Positions 18,632-27,645 of a stretch of 64,000 bases of DNA are shown one piece after another. Every line of letters starts with the position of its first letter. The first letter of the stretch is position 1. The notes beneath the pieces were generated by a model. The model saw only the letters and a list, made by a program, of their open reading frames with translations, had not been told where the DNA came from and did no database searches. A program made the position numbers and the translations under genes. This DNA comes from Falsirhodobacter flavus. Its GTDB lineage: Bacteria; Pseudomonadota; Alphaproteobacteria; Rhodobacterales; Rhodobacteraceae. Where the stretch lies: assembly GCA_029846755.1 (NCBI GenBank), contig JARWBI010000005.1, forward strand, positions 1 to 64,000. The letters are read 5' to 3'.

Positions 18632-18850
18632 AGCGTTCCCTCTGCGATGCGTGGTTGATGACATAGAATCGCATGGCCGATGAGGCCGCGTAAGTAGATG
18701 GTTCCGATATGAAAACTGCTTTGGCGATTAAGTCGGAGTGTGACTCATCCGCCACAGGTTGCGGGTGCGCCTCCTATGGCATGGTGCAATTGGCTCCAGT
18801 CTTGGTCCGGTGCAAAAACAGATAGTCAGACAGGGACGCGGTGCCGTGGA

Positions 18851-18946
18851 TCAGTCCGGCCCGAGGGCGTCCCATACCGCCAGAAGCCCACCTACGCCCA
18901 TCACGACCGCAACGGCGTAGTGGACGATTTCCAGCACCAGCAGCAT
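18851..18946 (-). CDS. 31-residue membrane microprotein coupled to the serine recombinase
   Basis: A short frame whose ATG overlaps the last base of the recombinase stop (TGATG at 18944-18948). It encodes one strongly hydrophobic segment: MLLVLEIVHYAVAVVMGVGG, then LLAVWDALGPD. The stop is TGA at 18851-18853. A one-base stop/start overlap plus a clean single transmembrane helix argues for a real translationally coupled peptide. No homologue is known to me. Confidence 0.5.
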   Translation of the reverse strand: MLLVLEIVHYAVAVVMGVGGLLAVWDALGPD

Positions 18947-19596
18947 CACGCAGCCTCCCCCTCGGCCCACTTCACCAGCACCGCCTCGGCCCCAGCCATG
19001 TCGTCCCGAAGGCGCTGGACGGTGGGGCGCGTCAAGCCCGTTGCCTTGGCGATCTGGGATGCTCCTGCGCCCTGTGCGAGCATGTCCCGCATGAGGTCGA
19101 GCTGGTCCCGTGTGTAGCTCGGCTTGCGGCCCCGATACTTCTGCGGGCTGGTGGCTCTGTGGTGCGCGATCCCGGCCTTCTGGGCTTCCTTCGTCGCCTC
19201 GGCCTGTGCCTGTGCCGTCGCTGCCATGAAGCCGATCAGCGCGTCCCTGACAGCCTCCTGCATGGGGTCTGTCGTGGCCCCGTCAAAGGTCATGTTGTTT
19301 ATCACGGTGCAAATGACCACGCCCTGCCGCATGAAGTGCCGGATCGTGTCCGTCACGTCCTGATAGTTCCGGCCTAGCCGATCCACCCAGCGGACGACCA
19401 GCACGTCCCCGTGCCGCAGCTTGTCGAAGAGCCGCCGACCCTCGGGACGATCCCGAAGCGGGATGCTGACGCCGGATACGCCCTCGTCCGCGATCACCTC
19501 GTCAATGGTGAAGCCCGCAGCCTCGGCCTGTTGGCGCTGGTGAGCGGTGGTCTGGTCTGCTGTGGAGACGCGGGCATAAAGGACGGTGCGGGACAT
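18946..19596 (-). CDS. Serine recombinase / resolvase-invertase family
   Basis: A 216-residue small serine recombinase. Catalytic Ser11 is in YARVSTADQ; DEGVSGVS and RWVDRLGRN complete the resolvase catalytic core (about 1-135). The C-terminal helix-turn-helix is SQIAKATGLTRPTVQRL near 185-200. Such enzymes resolve or invert DNA at short sites. The start at 19596 gives the family start MSRTVLYARVS; upstream ATGs add an unrelated tail. It is intact, unlike the tyrosine integrase, and has no transposase partner here. Its 3' end overlaps a 31-residue membrane peptide gene. Confidence 0.88.
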   Translation of the reverse strand: MSRTVLYARVSTADQTTAHQRQQAEAAGFTIDEVIADEGVSGVSIPLRDRPEGRRLFDKLRHGDVLVVRWVDRLGRNYQDVTDTIRHFMRQGVVICTVINNMTFDGATTDPMQEAVRDALIGFMAATAQAQAEATKEAQKAGIAHHRATSPQKYRGRKPSYTRDQLDLMRDMLAQGAGASQIAKATGLTRPTVQRLRDDMAGAEAVLVKWAEGEAA

Positions 19597-19948
19597 GGTA
19601 GCTCCTGCCAGAAAGGGTTGTGCCAGCATAGAGACCTGCCAACAATTCGATGCCAACCCTTATGGGCACCTCTGCGGGGACTTTCCGACCTGCCCATGTG
19701 GGCATACCCTGTGGGCATGGTGCTAGAGTATTGCGGGATAAATATGATCGTCACGCGGATGACGAAGCCTTGGCTCAGCTGTCGCAACTAATCCTATGGT
19801 GGGTGTCCTTACCGCAGCTGTAGGGTGCAGGAAATGGGGTGGCACGGGGGGCTGTGGGGAGCTAGAATAGTTTAGTTCGGCCCTTCGAATATTTTGGCCA
19901 AATTCTTGGTTGGTCGCTATAAATGCTCAGCACAGGCAAGGAGTCGAT
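19597..19948. other. Divergent intergenic region between recombinase and Mrr pair
   Basis: About 350 bases with no supportable gene. It lies between divergently read genes and should hold both promoters. The rightward promoter is listed separately. For the recombinase, only an AT patch around 19737-19750 stands out; no clear -35/-10 pair was found. An abrupt shift to A+T-rich sequence starts near 19860. Confidence 0.5.
19894..19923 (+). promoter_or_regulatory. Promoter of the membrane protein-Mrr pair
   Basis: TTGGCC at 19894-19899, an 18-base spacer, and TATAAA at 19918-19923. Transcription would start about 20 bases before the ATG at 19949, leaving a short leader that contains AAGGAG. Confidence 0.5.
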
Positions 19949-20209
19949 ATGTTTTTTTCTAAAGTTGGCCGAATAATTGCATGGGGCGCGGTCATCCTTG
20001 GTGTGATCCAACTATCGATGGGATTTATTGTCGGCTTCATGTTGGCTGGCTCTGAACATCCCGCTGCGGTGGTTGCAGCGACCCGGCGTTATCTTGGAGG
20101 AACACCCTCTGGACAGACGATAAATGAAGCCATATTTTTTATCGTGATTGGCGTGTCTATTGGTATTTTGACAGAGATTAGCAGAGCGATTTCATTGTCG
20201 AAAAAATGA
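19949..20209 (+). CDS. Small two-helix membrane protein upstream of mrr
   Basis: An 86-residue protein with ATG at 19949 after AAGGAG. Two hydrophobic segments are clear: IIAWGAVILGVIQLSMGFIV with following residues (about 7-32), and AIFFIVIGVSIGILTEI (about 62-78). They flank a polar loop (SEHPAAVVAATRRYLGGTPS). The C-terminus is basic (SLSKK). No family was recognised. It ends 16 bases before the Mrr-type gene and shares its low-GC composition, so the two look like a transferred two-gene unit. Confidence 0.7.
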   Translation: MFFSKVGRIIAWGAVILGVIQLSMGFIVGFMLAGSEHPAAVVAATRRYLGGTPSGQTINEAIFFIVIGVSIGILTEISRAISLSKK

Positions 20210-20225
20210 CCTGTGGAAAGTTTAG

Positions 20226-21188
20226 ATGTCTATTCCTGATTATGAAACGCTTATGTTGCCTGTCCTCCGTCTGTTCGCTGATGGGGTTTCAAATGTGGCA
20301 GCCTGTGTCCCCCGTTTGAAAGAGCAATTCAATATCTCTGACGAGGAAGCTGCTGAACTTATACCCAGCGGAACAACAACCATTCTACAAAGTCGCGCTC
20401 ACTGGGCTCGGACCTATCTAGCAAAGGCTGGTCTGCTTTCGTCACCAAAGAGAAACCTGCACGTCATCACTGACACTGGGCGAGCAGTTCTTGCGAGGAT
20501 GCCGACAAAAATTGACAACGCTTATTTGGCTAATTTCGACGGTTTCAATGATTGGATAGACCAATCTCGGGCAGGAAGTATTGCGACAGGCAATGATGGT
20601 GCGCTGGAGGGTGCGCCTAAAGAATCGAGACCCGACATTACGCCCATTGATGAGCGTCAGACACCAGAGGACGCCATGGAGGCAGCCTCTTCGCTTCTAA
20701 GTGCGGCCCTCAGAGATGAACTTTTAGCATTGCTCTATCAGGTAACGCCTCAGCGTTTTGAAAGGCTCATTCTCGAATTGCTCACGTCTATGGGTTACGG
20801 GGGCGGAGACGCTGCGCGTGGTATGACTACGAAAGCGACTGGTGATGGTGGCATAGACGGTATCATTCACGAGGACGCGCTGGGGTTGGATGCCGTTTAT
20901 ATACAGGCAAAACGGTATGCTGCTGACAGGAAGGTCGGTCGGCCTGATATTCAGCAATTCATAGGTTCATTGACGGGAGAGGGCGCAACAAAAGGTGTCT
21001 TCGTGACCACAGCGGACTTTTCTAGGGACGCACGCGATTTTTTACACCGCGTCCAGCAAAGGGTAGTTCTGATTAATGGCCAGAGGTTGGCGCAGCTAAT
21101 GATAGCTCACGGAGTCGGTGTTCGCGTAAGGCAGACTTACCTGATCCGATCCGTTGACGAAGACTATTTCTCTGACATCGCAACCTGA
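20226..21188 (+). CDS. Mrr-type restriction endonuclease
   Basis: A 320-residue protein with the Mrr architecture. The N-terminal winged-helix region (about 5-95) begins DYETLMLPVLRLFADG. A linker follows, then a C-terminal PD-(D/E)xK nuclease domain starting TPQRFERLILELLTSMGY. Catalytic residues are Asp211 in GDGGIDG and Gln227-Lys229 in YIQAKR. Mrr enzymes cut methylated foreign DNA and can be toxic on stress. The frame is complete, unlike the island integrase, which suggests selection for function. Codon use and composition are much more AT-rich than in host genes, a sign of transfer. Confidence 0.9.
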   Translation: MSIPDYETLMLPVLRLFADGVSNVAACVPRLKEQFNISDEEAAELIPSGTTTILQSRAHWARTYLAKAGLLSSPKRNLHVITDTGRAVLARMPTKIDNAYLANFDGFNDWIDQSRAGSIATGNDGALEGAPKESRPDITPIDERQTPEDAMEAASSLLSAALRDELLALLYQVTPQRFERLILELLTSMGYGGGDAARGMTTKATGDGGIDGIIHEDALGLDAVYIQAKRYAADRKVGRPDIQQFIGSLTGEGATKGVFVTTADFSRDARDFLHRVQQRVVLINGQRLAQLMIAHGVGVRVRQTYLIRSVDEDYFSDIAT

Positions 21189-21216
21189 TTTGCCTCGGCA
21201 CACGTGTCGCACCGAA

Positions 21217-21226
21217 GTGCTACACC
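21217..21226 (+). repeat. Decamer GTGCTACACC, copy 3 (right end)
   Basis: Same decamer and orientation as the two left-end copies, 63 bases inside attR. This is consistent with an integrase or excisionase arm site at the right end of the island. Confidence 0.4.
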
Positions 21227-21230
21227 ACCG

Positions 21231-21258
21231 TTGACAGGATGGCTAAAAAACCTATATG
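21231..21258 (+). promoter_or_regulatory. Outward promoter at the island right end
   Basis: A perfect -35 TTGACA at 21231-21236, a 16-base spacer, and TATATG at 21253-21258, directed toward attR. No gene follows in the chromosome on this strand. In an excised circle it would lie roughly 120 bases upstream of int. Confidence 0.55.
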
Positions 21259-21288
21259 AATCAAAGAGAAGTGGATTTATTCGCCGAA

Positions 21289-21316
21289 TTCAATCCTCTC
21301 TTGCAGCACCATCTTT
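21289..21316 (+). repeat. attR: 28-bp copy of the tRNA-Thr 3' end
   Basis: Identical to 15859-15886. Upstream is CGCCGAA, not a tRNA body, so this is the displaced chromosomal 3' end and marks the right boundary of the island. Confidence 0.9.
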
Positions 21317-21445
21317 CCCACCTGCCAAAACAAGATTTGCCAGTTTGACTGCGCGTTATGTCCGGGCTCGTTCAGGGTATTCGTCGCTGTGCAAGGGCCG
21401 CCGCTTGAGTTCGTCTGCTTGCGGGTGCGGTCCGGGAAGGATGTG

Positions 21446-21474
21446 AAAGGGCCGATCGCGATGATCGGCCCTTT
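21446..21474. terminator. Hairpin terminator downstream of carB
   Basis: AAAGGGCCGATC pairs with GATCGGCCCTTT around a short loop, almost a perfect palindrome, lying five bases past the carB stop. The flanking A/T runs are short, so it may act in both directions. It also insulates carB from the island promoter. Confidence 0.65.
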
Positions 21475-21479
21475 GTGAT

Positions 21480-24400
21480 TCACCCTTGCAGCGTCCGGAC
21501 GCCGATGCCCTCGCTACGGGCCTTCATCGCCTCGACTGCGGCGATCGACGCGGCGGCGGTGGTGAAGTAAGGGATCTTGTCGTAAAGCGCCACCGCGCGG
21601 ATGTCGCGGCTGTCGCTGACCGCCTGCGTGCCTTCGGTCGTGTTCAGCACAAGCGCGATGTCGCCGTTCTTGAGCATGTCCACGATGTTCGGGCGGCCCT
21701 CATAGACCTTGTTCGCCTGCGTCGCCTTGATGCCCTGCGCGGTCAGCCAGCTTGCCGTGCCGCGCGTTGCCACGATCTCGAAGCCCAGCGCCAGCAGATC
21801 GCGTGCGGCTGTGGCCAGCGCCTCGGTCTTGTCGGCATCCTTGACGGACAGGAACACGCGGCCCTCTTCGGGCAGATGCGTGCCTGCGCCCATCTGCGCC
21901 TTGAGGAAGGCGAGGGCGAAGTTGCGGTCCCAGCCCATTACCTCGCCGGTCGAGCGCATCTCCGGCCCAAGCAGCGTGTCGACGCCGGGGAAGCGGGCAA
22001 AGGGCAGCACCGATTCCTTGACCGAGAACCACGGCGTGATCGGATCGGCCAGCGTCATCGCATCGGCAAGCGGCAGCGCGCTGTCCGGCCCGACGCCGGC
22101 GGGGTAGGGCGCGCGCAGCGGGAAGTTCGACAACGGCTCGCCCGCCATCAGACGCGCAGCGATGGAGGCGATGGCGCTGTCGGTGGCCTTCGCCACGAAG
22201 GGCACGGTGCGCGACGCGCGGGGGTTCACCTCCAGCACATAGATCGTGCCGTCCTTGATGGCGAACTGCACGTTCATCAGCCCGACCACATTCAGCGCCT
22301 TGGCCATTTCGACCGACTGGCGCTTCAGTTCGGCAATCGTCTCCGCCGACAGCGAATGCGGCGGCAGGCAGCAGGCGGAGTCGCCCGAATGGACGCCCGC
22401 TTCCTCGATATGCTCCATGATGCCAGCGACGTGGACATTGGTGCCGTCGGACAGGCAGTCCACGTCCACCTCGATCGCGCCGGCAAGATAGCTGTCCAGC
22501 AGAACGGGGTTCTTGCCCGACACGTTCACCGCGGTGGTGATGTAGCGTTTCAGCTGGTCCATGTCGCGCACGATTTCCATCGCGCGGCCGCCGAGGACGT
22601 AGGACGGGCGGATCACCAGCGGGAAGCCCACGCGGGTCGCGATCTCCAGCGCCTGTTCATCGGACGAGGCGATGCCGTTGATCGGCTGCTTCAGGTCCAG
22701 ATCGACCAGCAGCTTCTGGAACCGTTCGCGGTCCTCGGCCAGGTCGATGGCGTCGGGCGTGGTGCCGAGGATCGGGATGCCTTCCTCTTCTAGCGCGTTC
22801 GCCAGTTTCAGCGGAGTCTGGCCGCCGAACTGGACGATCACGCCGTGCAGGGTGCCGTTCTCCTGCTCGACCCGCAGGATTTCCAGCACATGCTCCAGCG
22901 TCAGCGGCTCGAAATACAGACGGTCCGAGGTGTCATAGTCAGTCGAAACCGTCTCGGGGTTGCAGTTGACCATGATGGTCTCATAGCCAGCCTCGGTCAG
23001 CGCAAAACAGGCGTGGCAGCAGCAATAGTCGAACTCGATCCCTTGGCCGATCCGGTTCGGACCGCCGCCAAGGATGACGACCTTCTTCGCCGCCGAAGGC
23101 CGCGCCTCGCATTCCACGTCGCCCATGACGGGGGATTCGTAGGTGGAATACATGTAGGGGGTCTGCGCCTCGAACTCGGCAGCGCAGGTGTCGATGCGTT
23201 TGAAGACGGCGGTGACGCCAAGGTTGCGGCGGGCCTTGCGAACGGCCCCTTCGGTCTGCGCGGTCAGGTTCGCCAGACGCGCATCGGTGAAGCCGAACAT
23301 CTTCAGGCGGCGCAGGCCTTCGGCGGTGGTGGGAAGGCCGTTCGCGACGATCTTGGCCTCTTCCTCGACGATCTCGCGGATGCGGGCAAGGAACCACGGA
23401 TCGAAGCTGGTCGCCGCCACGATCTCGTCATCCGTCAGCCCGTGGCGCATGGCTTGGGCGATCAGGCGGATGCGGTCGGGGGTCTGGGCGCTGATCGCCT
23501 TGACGATGGCGGATTTTTCCGGCGCGCCTTCGATGGCGATTTCGTCAAAGCCGGTCAGGCCGGTTTCCAGCGAGGCGAGCGCCTTCTGCATGGATTCGTG
23601 GAAGGTCCGGCCGATCGCCATAACCTCGCCCACGGATTTCATCGCGGTGGTCAGTTCGGGTTTCGATCCGGGGAACTTCTCGAATGCAAAGCGGGGGATC
23701 TTGGTCACGACATAGTCGATGGACGGCTCGAAAGACGCGGGCGTGACCTTGGTGATGTCGTTGTCCAGCTCGTCCAGCGTGTAGCCGACGGCCAGTTTCG
23801 CGGCGATCTTGGCAATCGGGAAGCCCGTGGCCTTCGACGCCAGCGCGGACGAACGCGACACGCGGGGGTTCATCTCGATCACGACCATGCGGCCATCGAC
23901 CGGATTGATCGCCCATTGGACGTTGGACCCGCCGGTTTCCACCCCGATCTCGCGCAGCACGGCGATGGAGCCGTTGCGCATGATCTGGTATTCCTTGTCC
24001 GTCAGCGTCAGGGCAGGGGCGACGGTGATGCTGTCGCCCGTGTGCACGCCCATCGGATCGACATTCTCGATCGCGCAGACGATGATGGCGTTGTCCTTGC
24101 GGTCGCGGACGACCTCCATCTCGTATTCTTTCCAGCCCAGCAGCGATTCATCGACCAGAACCTGCGCGACCGGGGATGCGTCCAGACCCGAGCGCACGAT
24201 GCGTTCGTAATCGTCGCGGTTATAGGCGACGCCGCCGCCTGTGCCGCCAAGCGTGAAGGCGGGGCGGATGATGGCCGGAAGGCCGATGTCTTCGATGGCG
24301 GTCATCGCCTCGGCGACGCCCGCGTTGATGTCGTATTTCCCGTTCGGCAGCTTGGGCGCGGCGACGATGGTGGCGCGGGGGTTCTCGATCCCCAGACGGT

Positions 24401-24809
24401 CCATCGCCTCGCGGAACAGCTTGCGGTCCTCGGCCATCTCGATGGCTTCGCGATTGGCGCCGATCAGCTGGACGTTAAACTTCTCCAGCACGCCCATGTC
24501 GGCCAGCGCCAGCGCGGTGTTCAGGCCCGTCTGCCCGCCCATGGTCGGGAGCAGCGCGTCGGGACGCTCGGCCTCGATGATCTTGGCGACGACTTCGGGG
24601 GTGATCGGCTCGATATAGGTGGCGTCCGCAAGCTGCGGGTCGGTCATGATCGTCGCGGGGTTGGAGTTGACCAGCACCACGCGGTAGCCTTCTTCGCGCA
24701 GCGCCTTGCAGGCCTGTGCGCCCGAATAGTCGAATTCGCAGGCCTGGCCGATCACGATGGGGCCCGCGCCGATGATCATGATGGATTTGATATCGGTTCT
24801 TTTCGGCAT
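21480..24809 (-). CDS. carB: Carbamoyl-phosphate synthase large subunit
   Basis: A 1109-residue enzyme supplying carbamoyl phosphate for arginine and pyrimidine synthesis. It starts [20 protein letters not shown] and contains the expected internal duplication: two ATP-grasp halves, each with a [18 protein letters not shown] or [18 protein letters not shown]-type segment. A C-terminal MGS-like allosteric domain follows ([18 protein letters not shown]). Full length for the family. ATG at 24809 is preferred over one four codons earlier. The small subunit gene carA is not adjacent. A hairpin terminator follows. Confidence 0.97.
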   Translation of the reverse strand: MPKRTDIKSIMIIGAGPIVIGQACEFDYSGAQACKALREEGYRVVLVNSNPATIMTDPQLADATYIEPITPEVVAKIIEAERPDALLPTMGGQTGLNTALALADMGVLEKFNVQLIGANREAIEMAEDRKLFREAMDRLGIENPRATIVAAPKLPNGKYDINAGVAEAMTAIEDIGLPAIIRPAFTLGGTGGGVAYNRDDYERIVRSGLDASPVAQVLVDESLLGWKEYEMEVVRDRKDNAIIVCAIENVDPMGVHTGDSITVAPALTLTDKEYQIMRNGSIAVLREIGVETGGSNVQWAINPVDGRMVVIEMNPRVSRSSALASKATGFPIAKIAAKLAVGYTLDELDNDITKVTPASFEPSIDYVVTKIPRFAFEKFPGSKPELTTAMKSVGEVMAIGRTFHESMQKALASLETGLTGFDEIAIEGAPEKSAIVKAISAQTPDRIRLIAQAMRHGLTDDEIVAATSFDPWFLARIREIVEEEAKIVANGLPTTAEGLRRLKMFGFTDARLANLTAQTEGAVRKARRNLGVTAVFKRIDTCAAEFEAQTPYMYSTYESPVMGDVECEARPSAAKKVVILGGGPNRIGQGIEFDYCCCHACFALTEAGYETIMVNCNPETVSTDYDTSDRLYFEPLTLEHVLEILRVEQENGTLHGVIVQFGGQTPLKLANALEEEGIPILGTTPDAIDLAEDRERFQKLLVDLDLKQPINGIASSDEQALEIATRVGFPLVIRPSYVLGGRAMEIVRDMDQLKRYITTAVNVSGKNPVLLDSYLAGAIEVDVDCLSDGTNVHVAGIMEHIEEAGVHSGDSACCLPPHSLSAETIAELKRQSVEMAKALNVVGLMNVQFAIKDGTIYVLEVNPRASRTVPFVAKATDSAIASIAARLMAGEPLSNFPLRAPYPAGVGPDSALPLADAMTLADPITPWFSVKESVLPFARFPGVDTLLGPEMRSTGEVMGWDRNFALAFLKAQMGAGTHLPEEGRVFLSVKDADKTEALATAARDLLALGFEIVATRGTASWLTAQGIKATQANKVYEGRPNIVDMLKNGDIALVLNTTEGTQAVSDSRDIRAVALYDKIPYFTTAAASIAAVEAMKARSEGIGVRTLQG

Positions 24810-24977
24810 TTTCGGCCCCATATGGCTGCCCCCGAGGCCGCACAGCGGTCGGATTCGGGTCGGCAGGGTTCAAGCAAATTGGCGCGGTTATAGAGATGCC
24901 GCCGCGCGGTGCAACCCCGATCCTTGGAACCCATTGCTCTCCGCTTACATTCAAGGTGGTGCGAGTGGAGAAGCATC

Positions 24978-25637
24978 ATGTCGGATATACGCCAGATCGG
25001 GATTGCGCGGGGCGCGCTCTGGGCCGAATTCATCGGCTTTTACGTCGTCATCCCGGTTCTGGTCGCGGTGTTCCTGCCGCCGGGACGGCTGTTCGAGGCG
25101 CTGTTCGTCTTCATGCTGGCGGGGCTGGCGCTTCTGGCCTTCACGCCGGGGTTCCAATGGAGGGAGCTCGTGCGCGGCTGGCGGGCCATCGACTGGTCCC
25201 GCGTGGGCGTGCTGGCGGCCGTGACGCTGGTTGCGGGGGTGATCGTGATGCAGATGGCGGCGCCCGCGCGGATGTTCTCGCTGCTGGATCGGCCGCAGAC
25301 GCTGCTGACCATCGCGGTCTTCTATCCTCTGCTGTCCGCCTTGCCGCAGGAGGTGGTGTTCCGCGCGCTCTATTTCCGCCGCTATCGCGACATCGTGCCG
25401 GACGGGGTGCCGGGGCTGCTGCTGAACGCCGCCCTCTTTTCGCTGGCGCATCTGATGTATTGGAACAGTGTCGTCATGGTAATGACCTTTGCGGGCGGCT
25501 TCGTCTTTGCCTGGGCGCATATGGTCCGGCGCAGTTTCCCGATGGCTTGGGTAATGCATTCGGTGGCAGGGCTGATCGTCTTCGCCTGCGGTCTGGGCAT
25601 CTACTTCTATTCCGGCAACGTGGTGCGTCCCTTCTGA
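24978..25637 (+). CDS. CPBP family intramembrane metalloprotease
   Basis: A 219-residue polytopic membrane protein with about six to seven hydrophobic segments, of the CAAX-protease/bacteriocin-processing (Abi) family. The core motif is [15 protein letters not shown]: the usual EExxxR appears as QEVVFR, with Gln for the first Glu. [10 protein letters not shown] and AWVMHSVAG supply the conserved histidine segments. Start ATG at 24978 follows GGAGAAG. Substrate is unknown. It is divergent from carB and 67 bases upstream of aspS. Confidence 0.8.
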   Translation: MSDIRQIGIARGALWAEFIGFYVVIPVLVAVFLPPGRLFEALFVFMLAGLALLAFTPGFQWRELVRGWRAIDWSRVGVLAAVTLVAGVIVMQMAAPARMFSLLDRPQTLLTIAVFYPLLSALPQEVVFRALYFRRYRDIVPDGVPGLLLNAALFSLAHLMYWNSVVMVMTFAGGFVFAWAHMVRRSFPMAWVMHSVAGLIVFACGLGIYFYSGNVVRPF

Positions 25638-25704
25638 AAGGGTTGACTTCGCGGGCCTGTCGGTATTCACGCAAGAGCGAATGTCCGAAGCCGGGAGCCC
25701 TTTC

Positions 25705-27477
25705 ATGCACGCCTATCGCAGCCATACCTGCGCCGAACTGACCGCTGCTGCCACCGGGCAGGATGTCCGCCTGTCGGGTTGGGTGCATCGTGTGCGCGAC
25801 CACGGGGGCGTGCTGTTCATCGACCTGCGCGACCATTACGGCATCACGCAGGTGATCTGCGACAGCGACAGCGCCGCTTTTGCCGATCTGGAGAAGGTCC
25901 GCGCCGAATGGGTCATCCGCATCGACGGATCGGTCAAGGCGCGGGACGCATCGCTGGTGAACCCCAAGCTGCCGACGGGCGAGATCGAAGTCTATGCCCG
26001 CGGCGTGACGGTTCTGGGCGCGGCGGACGAACTGCCGATGCCGGTCTTCGGCGAGGTGGATTATCCCGAAGAAACGCGCCTGACCTACCGCTTCCTCGAC
26101 CTGCGCCGCGAAAAGCTGCACCGCAACATGATGATGCGCTCGAACGTCGTTCGCTCGATCCGGAACCGGATGTGGGAGCAGGGCTTCAACGAATTCCAGA
26201 CGCCGATCATCACGGCATCCTCGCCCGAAGGCGCCCGCGACTTCCTCGTGCCGTCGCGGCTTCATCCGGGCAAGTTCTATGCCCTGCCGCAAGCGCCGCA
26301 GCAGTTCAAGCAGCTCATCATGGTGGCGGGGTTCGATCGCTACTTCCAGATCGCGCCCTGCTTCCGCGACGAAGACCCCCGCGCCGACCGCTCGCCCACC
26401 GACTTCTATCAGCTGGACATCGAGATGTCGTTCGTGGAGCAGGACGACGTCTTCGCCGCCGTGCAGCCGGTGATCCAAGGGCTGTTCGAGGAGTTCGCGC
26501 CGACGAAGAAGGTCTATGCCGACTGGCAGCGCATCGCCTACAACGACGCGCTGGCTTGGTATGGCTCGGACAAGCCGGACCTGCGCAACCCGATCAAGAT
26601 GCAGGTCGTGTCCGAACATTTCGCAGGCTCGGGCTTTGCGATCTTCGCCAAGCTGCTGGAGCAGGAGGGCACCGAGATCCGCGCCATTCCCGCGCCGACG
26701 GGCGGCTCGCGCAAGTTCTGCGACCGGATGAACGCCTATGCCCAGTCGCAAGGGCTGCCGGGGATGGGCTATATCTTCTGGCGCGCGGGCGATGCGGGGC
26801 TGGAAGCGGCCGGACCGCTGGCCAAGAATATCGGCCCCGAGCGGACCGAGGCGATCCGTCAGCAGCTCGGTCTGGGCGAGGGCGACGCGGCCTTCTTCCT
26901 CGGTGGCAAACCCTCGGCATTCGAAGCCGTCGCGGGCCGGGCACGGAACGTCATCGGTGAGGAGTTGGGGCTGACCGAAAAGGACTGCTTCAAATTCGCA
27001 TGGATCGTCGATTTCCCGATGTACGAGGCGGATGACGAAGGGAAGATCGACTTCAGCCACAACCCGTTCTCGATGCCGCAGGGCGGGATGGAGGCGCTGA
27101 TGGGCGATCCGCTGAAGGTTCATGCCTATCAGTATGACCTTGCTTGCAACGGGTATGAGCTGATCTCGGGCGGCATCCGCAACCACAAGCCGGAGATCAT
27201 GTTCAAGGCGTTCGAACTCGCGGGCTATCCGAATTCGGAAGTGGAGAAGCGCTTTGGCGGTATGGTCAAGGCGTTCAAATACGGCGCACCGCCCCACGGC
27301 GGCTGCGCGGCGGGGATCGACCGGATCGTGATGCTGCTGGCGGACGAGCCGAACATCCGCGAGGTCATCATGTTCCCGATGAACCAGCGCGCCGAGGACA
27401 TGCTGATGAACGCCCCGTCCGAGGCGACGAACGAGCAGCTGCGCGAGCTGCACCTGCGGGTCATTCCCAAAGAGTGA
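25705..27477 (+). CDS. aspS: Aspartyl-tRNA synthetase
   Basis: A 590-residue class II synthetase. An N-terminal OB-fold binds the anticodon ([21 protein letters not shown]). Motif 2 is [19 protein letters not shown] and motif 3 is [15 protein letters not shown]. The bacterial-type insertion (GAD domain) lies between them. The length is that of the bacterial enzyme. As there is no asparagine synthetase information here, discriminating or non-discriminating type cannot be judged. Start ATG at 25705 gives [12 protein letters not shown], as in relatives. Confidence 0.96.
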   Translation: MHAYRSHTCAELTAAATGQDVRLSGWVHRVRDHGGVLFIDLRDHYGITQVICDSDSAAFADLEKVRAEWVIRIDGSVKARDASLVNPKLPTGEIEVYARGVTVLGAADELPMPVFGEVDYPEETRLTYRFLDLRREKLHRNMMMRSNVVRSIRNRMWEQGFNEFQTPIITASSPEGARDFLVPSRLHPGKFYALPQAPQQFKQLIMVAGFDRYFQIAPCFRDEDPRADRSPTDFYQLDIEMSFVEQDDVFAAVQPVIQGLFEEFAPTKKVYADWQRIAYNDALAWYGSDKPDLRNPIKMQVVSEHFAGSGFAIFAKLLEQEGTEIRAIPAPTGGSRKFCDRMNAYAQSQGLPGMGYIFWRAGDAGLEAAGPLAKNIGPERTEAIRQQLGLGEGDAAFFLGGKPSAFEAVAGRARNVIGEELGLTEKDCFKFAWIVDFPMYEADDEGKIDFSHNPFSMPQGGMEALMGDPLKVHAYQYDLACNGYELISGGIRNHKPEIMFKAFELAGYPNSEVEKRFGGMVKAFKYGAPPHGGCAAGIDRIVMLLADEPNIREVIMFPMNQRAEDMLMNAPSEATNEQLRELHLRVIPKE

Positions 27478-27521
27478 CTTGGCGGAATGCCGCCCCTTGC
27501 AGGGGCGACATGCGCCCAAGA

Positions 27522-27546
27522 GCATCATCCCGCCCCGGGATGATGC
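27522..27546. terminator. Perfect 11-bp hairpin after aspS
   Basis: GCATCATCCCG and CGGGATGATGC form an 11-bp stem with loop CCC. It is one of three consecutive palindromes between aspS and the acetyltransferase gene; the others are GCCCC/GGGGC near 27492 and GCCGCCGC-type near 27551-27570. No T-run follows, so intrinsic termination is uncertain. Confidence 0.4.
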
Positions 27547-27571
27547 GACTGCCGCCGCGGCAGCGGCGGCC

Positions 27572-27622
27572 CGGCCCAACGTCGAGGAGATGCCCGCAGG
27601 GCGTCGACGAGTGGCGGGAGCG
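27572..27622. repeat. Dispersed intergenic repeat, copy B
   Basis: Matches copy A at 13692-13741: begins CGGCCCAACGTCGAGGAGAT and ends GAGTGGCGGGAGCGC. Each copy contains two short direct units of the form TCGA(C/G)GAG. Confidence 0.65.
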
Positions 27623-27645
27623 CCCCCGCCCGTCTGGAGGATTGG

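Larger units (their letters stand above)
15859..21316. mobile_element. Integrated genomic island at tRNA-Thr
   Basis: About 5.4 kb bounded by identical 28-bp direct repeats, the left one being the 3' end of tRNA-Thr. Next to attL lies a tyrosine integrase gene reading inward, with an internal deletion. Cargo: zinc-ribbon-like protein, RNase HI, unknown 112-residue protein, 31-residue membrane peptide, serine recombinase, 86-residue membrane protein and Mrr-type endonuclease. The right third (about 19850-21280) is visibly richer in A+T than the host DNA. No phage structural, conjugation or replication genes are present, so it is a small integrative remnant or satellite, not a complete prophage or ICE. 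Confidence 0.88.

Noticed and set aside
18261-18755. Alternative longer frame overlapping the 112-residue island protein
   Set aside because: The AGAGGGA site and balanced composition favour the 18293-18631 frame; the alternative is Arg/His-rich shadow sequence.
18946-19596. Tn3-type transposon based on the serine recombinase
   Set aside because: There is no transposase and no terminal inverted repeats; the recombinase sits within the tRNA island.
15807-21316. Complete prophage or conjugative element
   Set aside because: No capsid, tail, lysis, replication, mobilisation or type IV secretion gene is present.
22845-24893. Long rightward frame opposite carB
   Set aside because: Antisense shadow of a certain gene with low-complexity Arg/Gly/Asp composition and no motifs.
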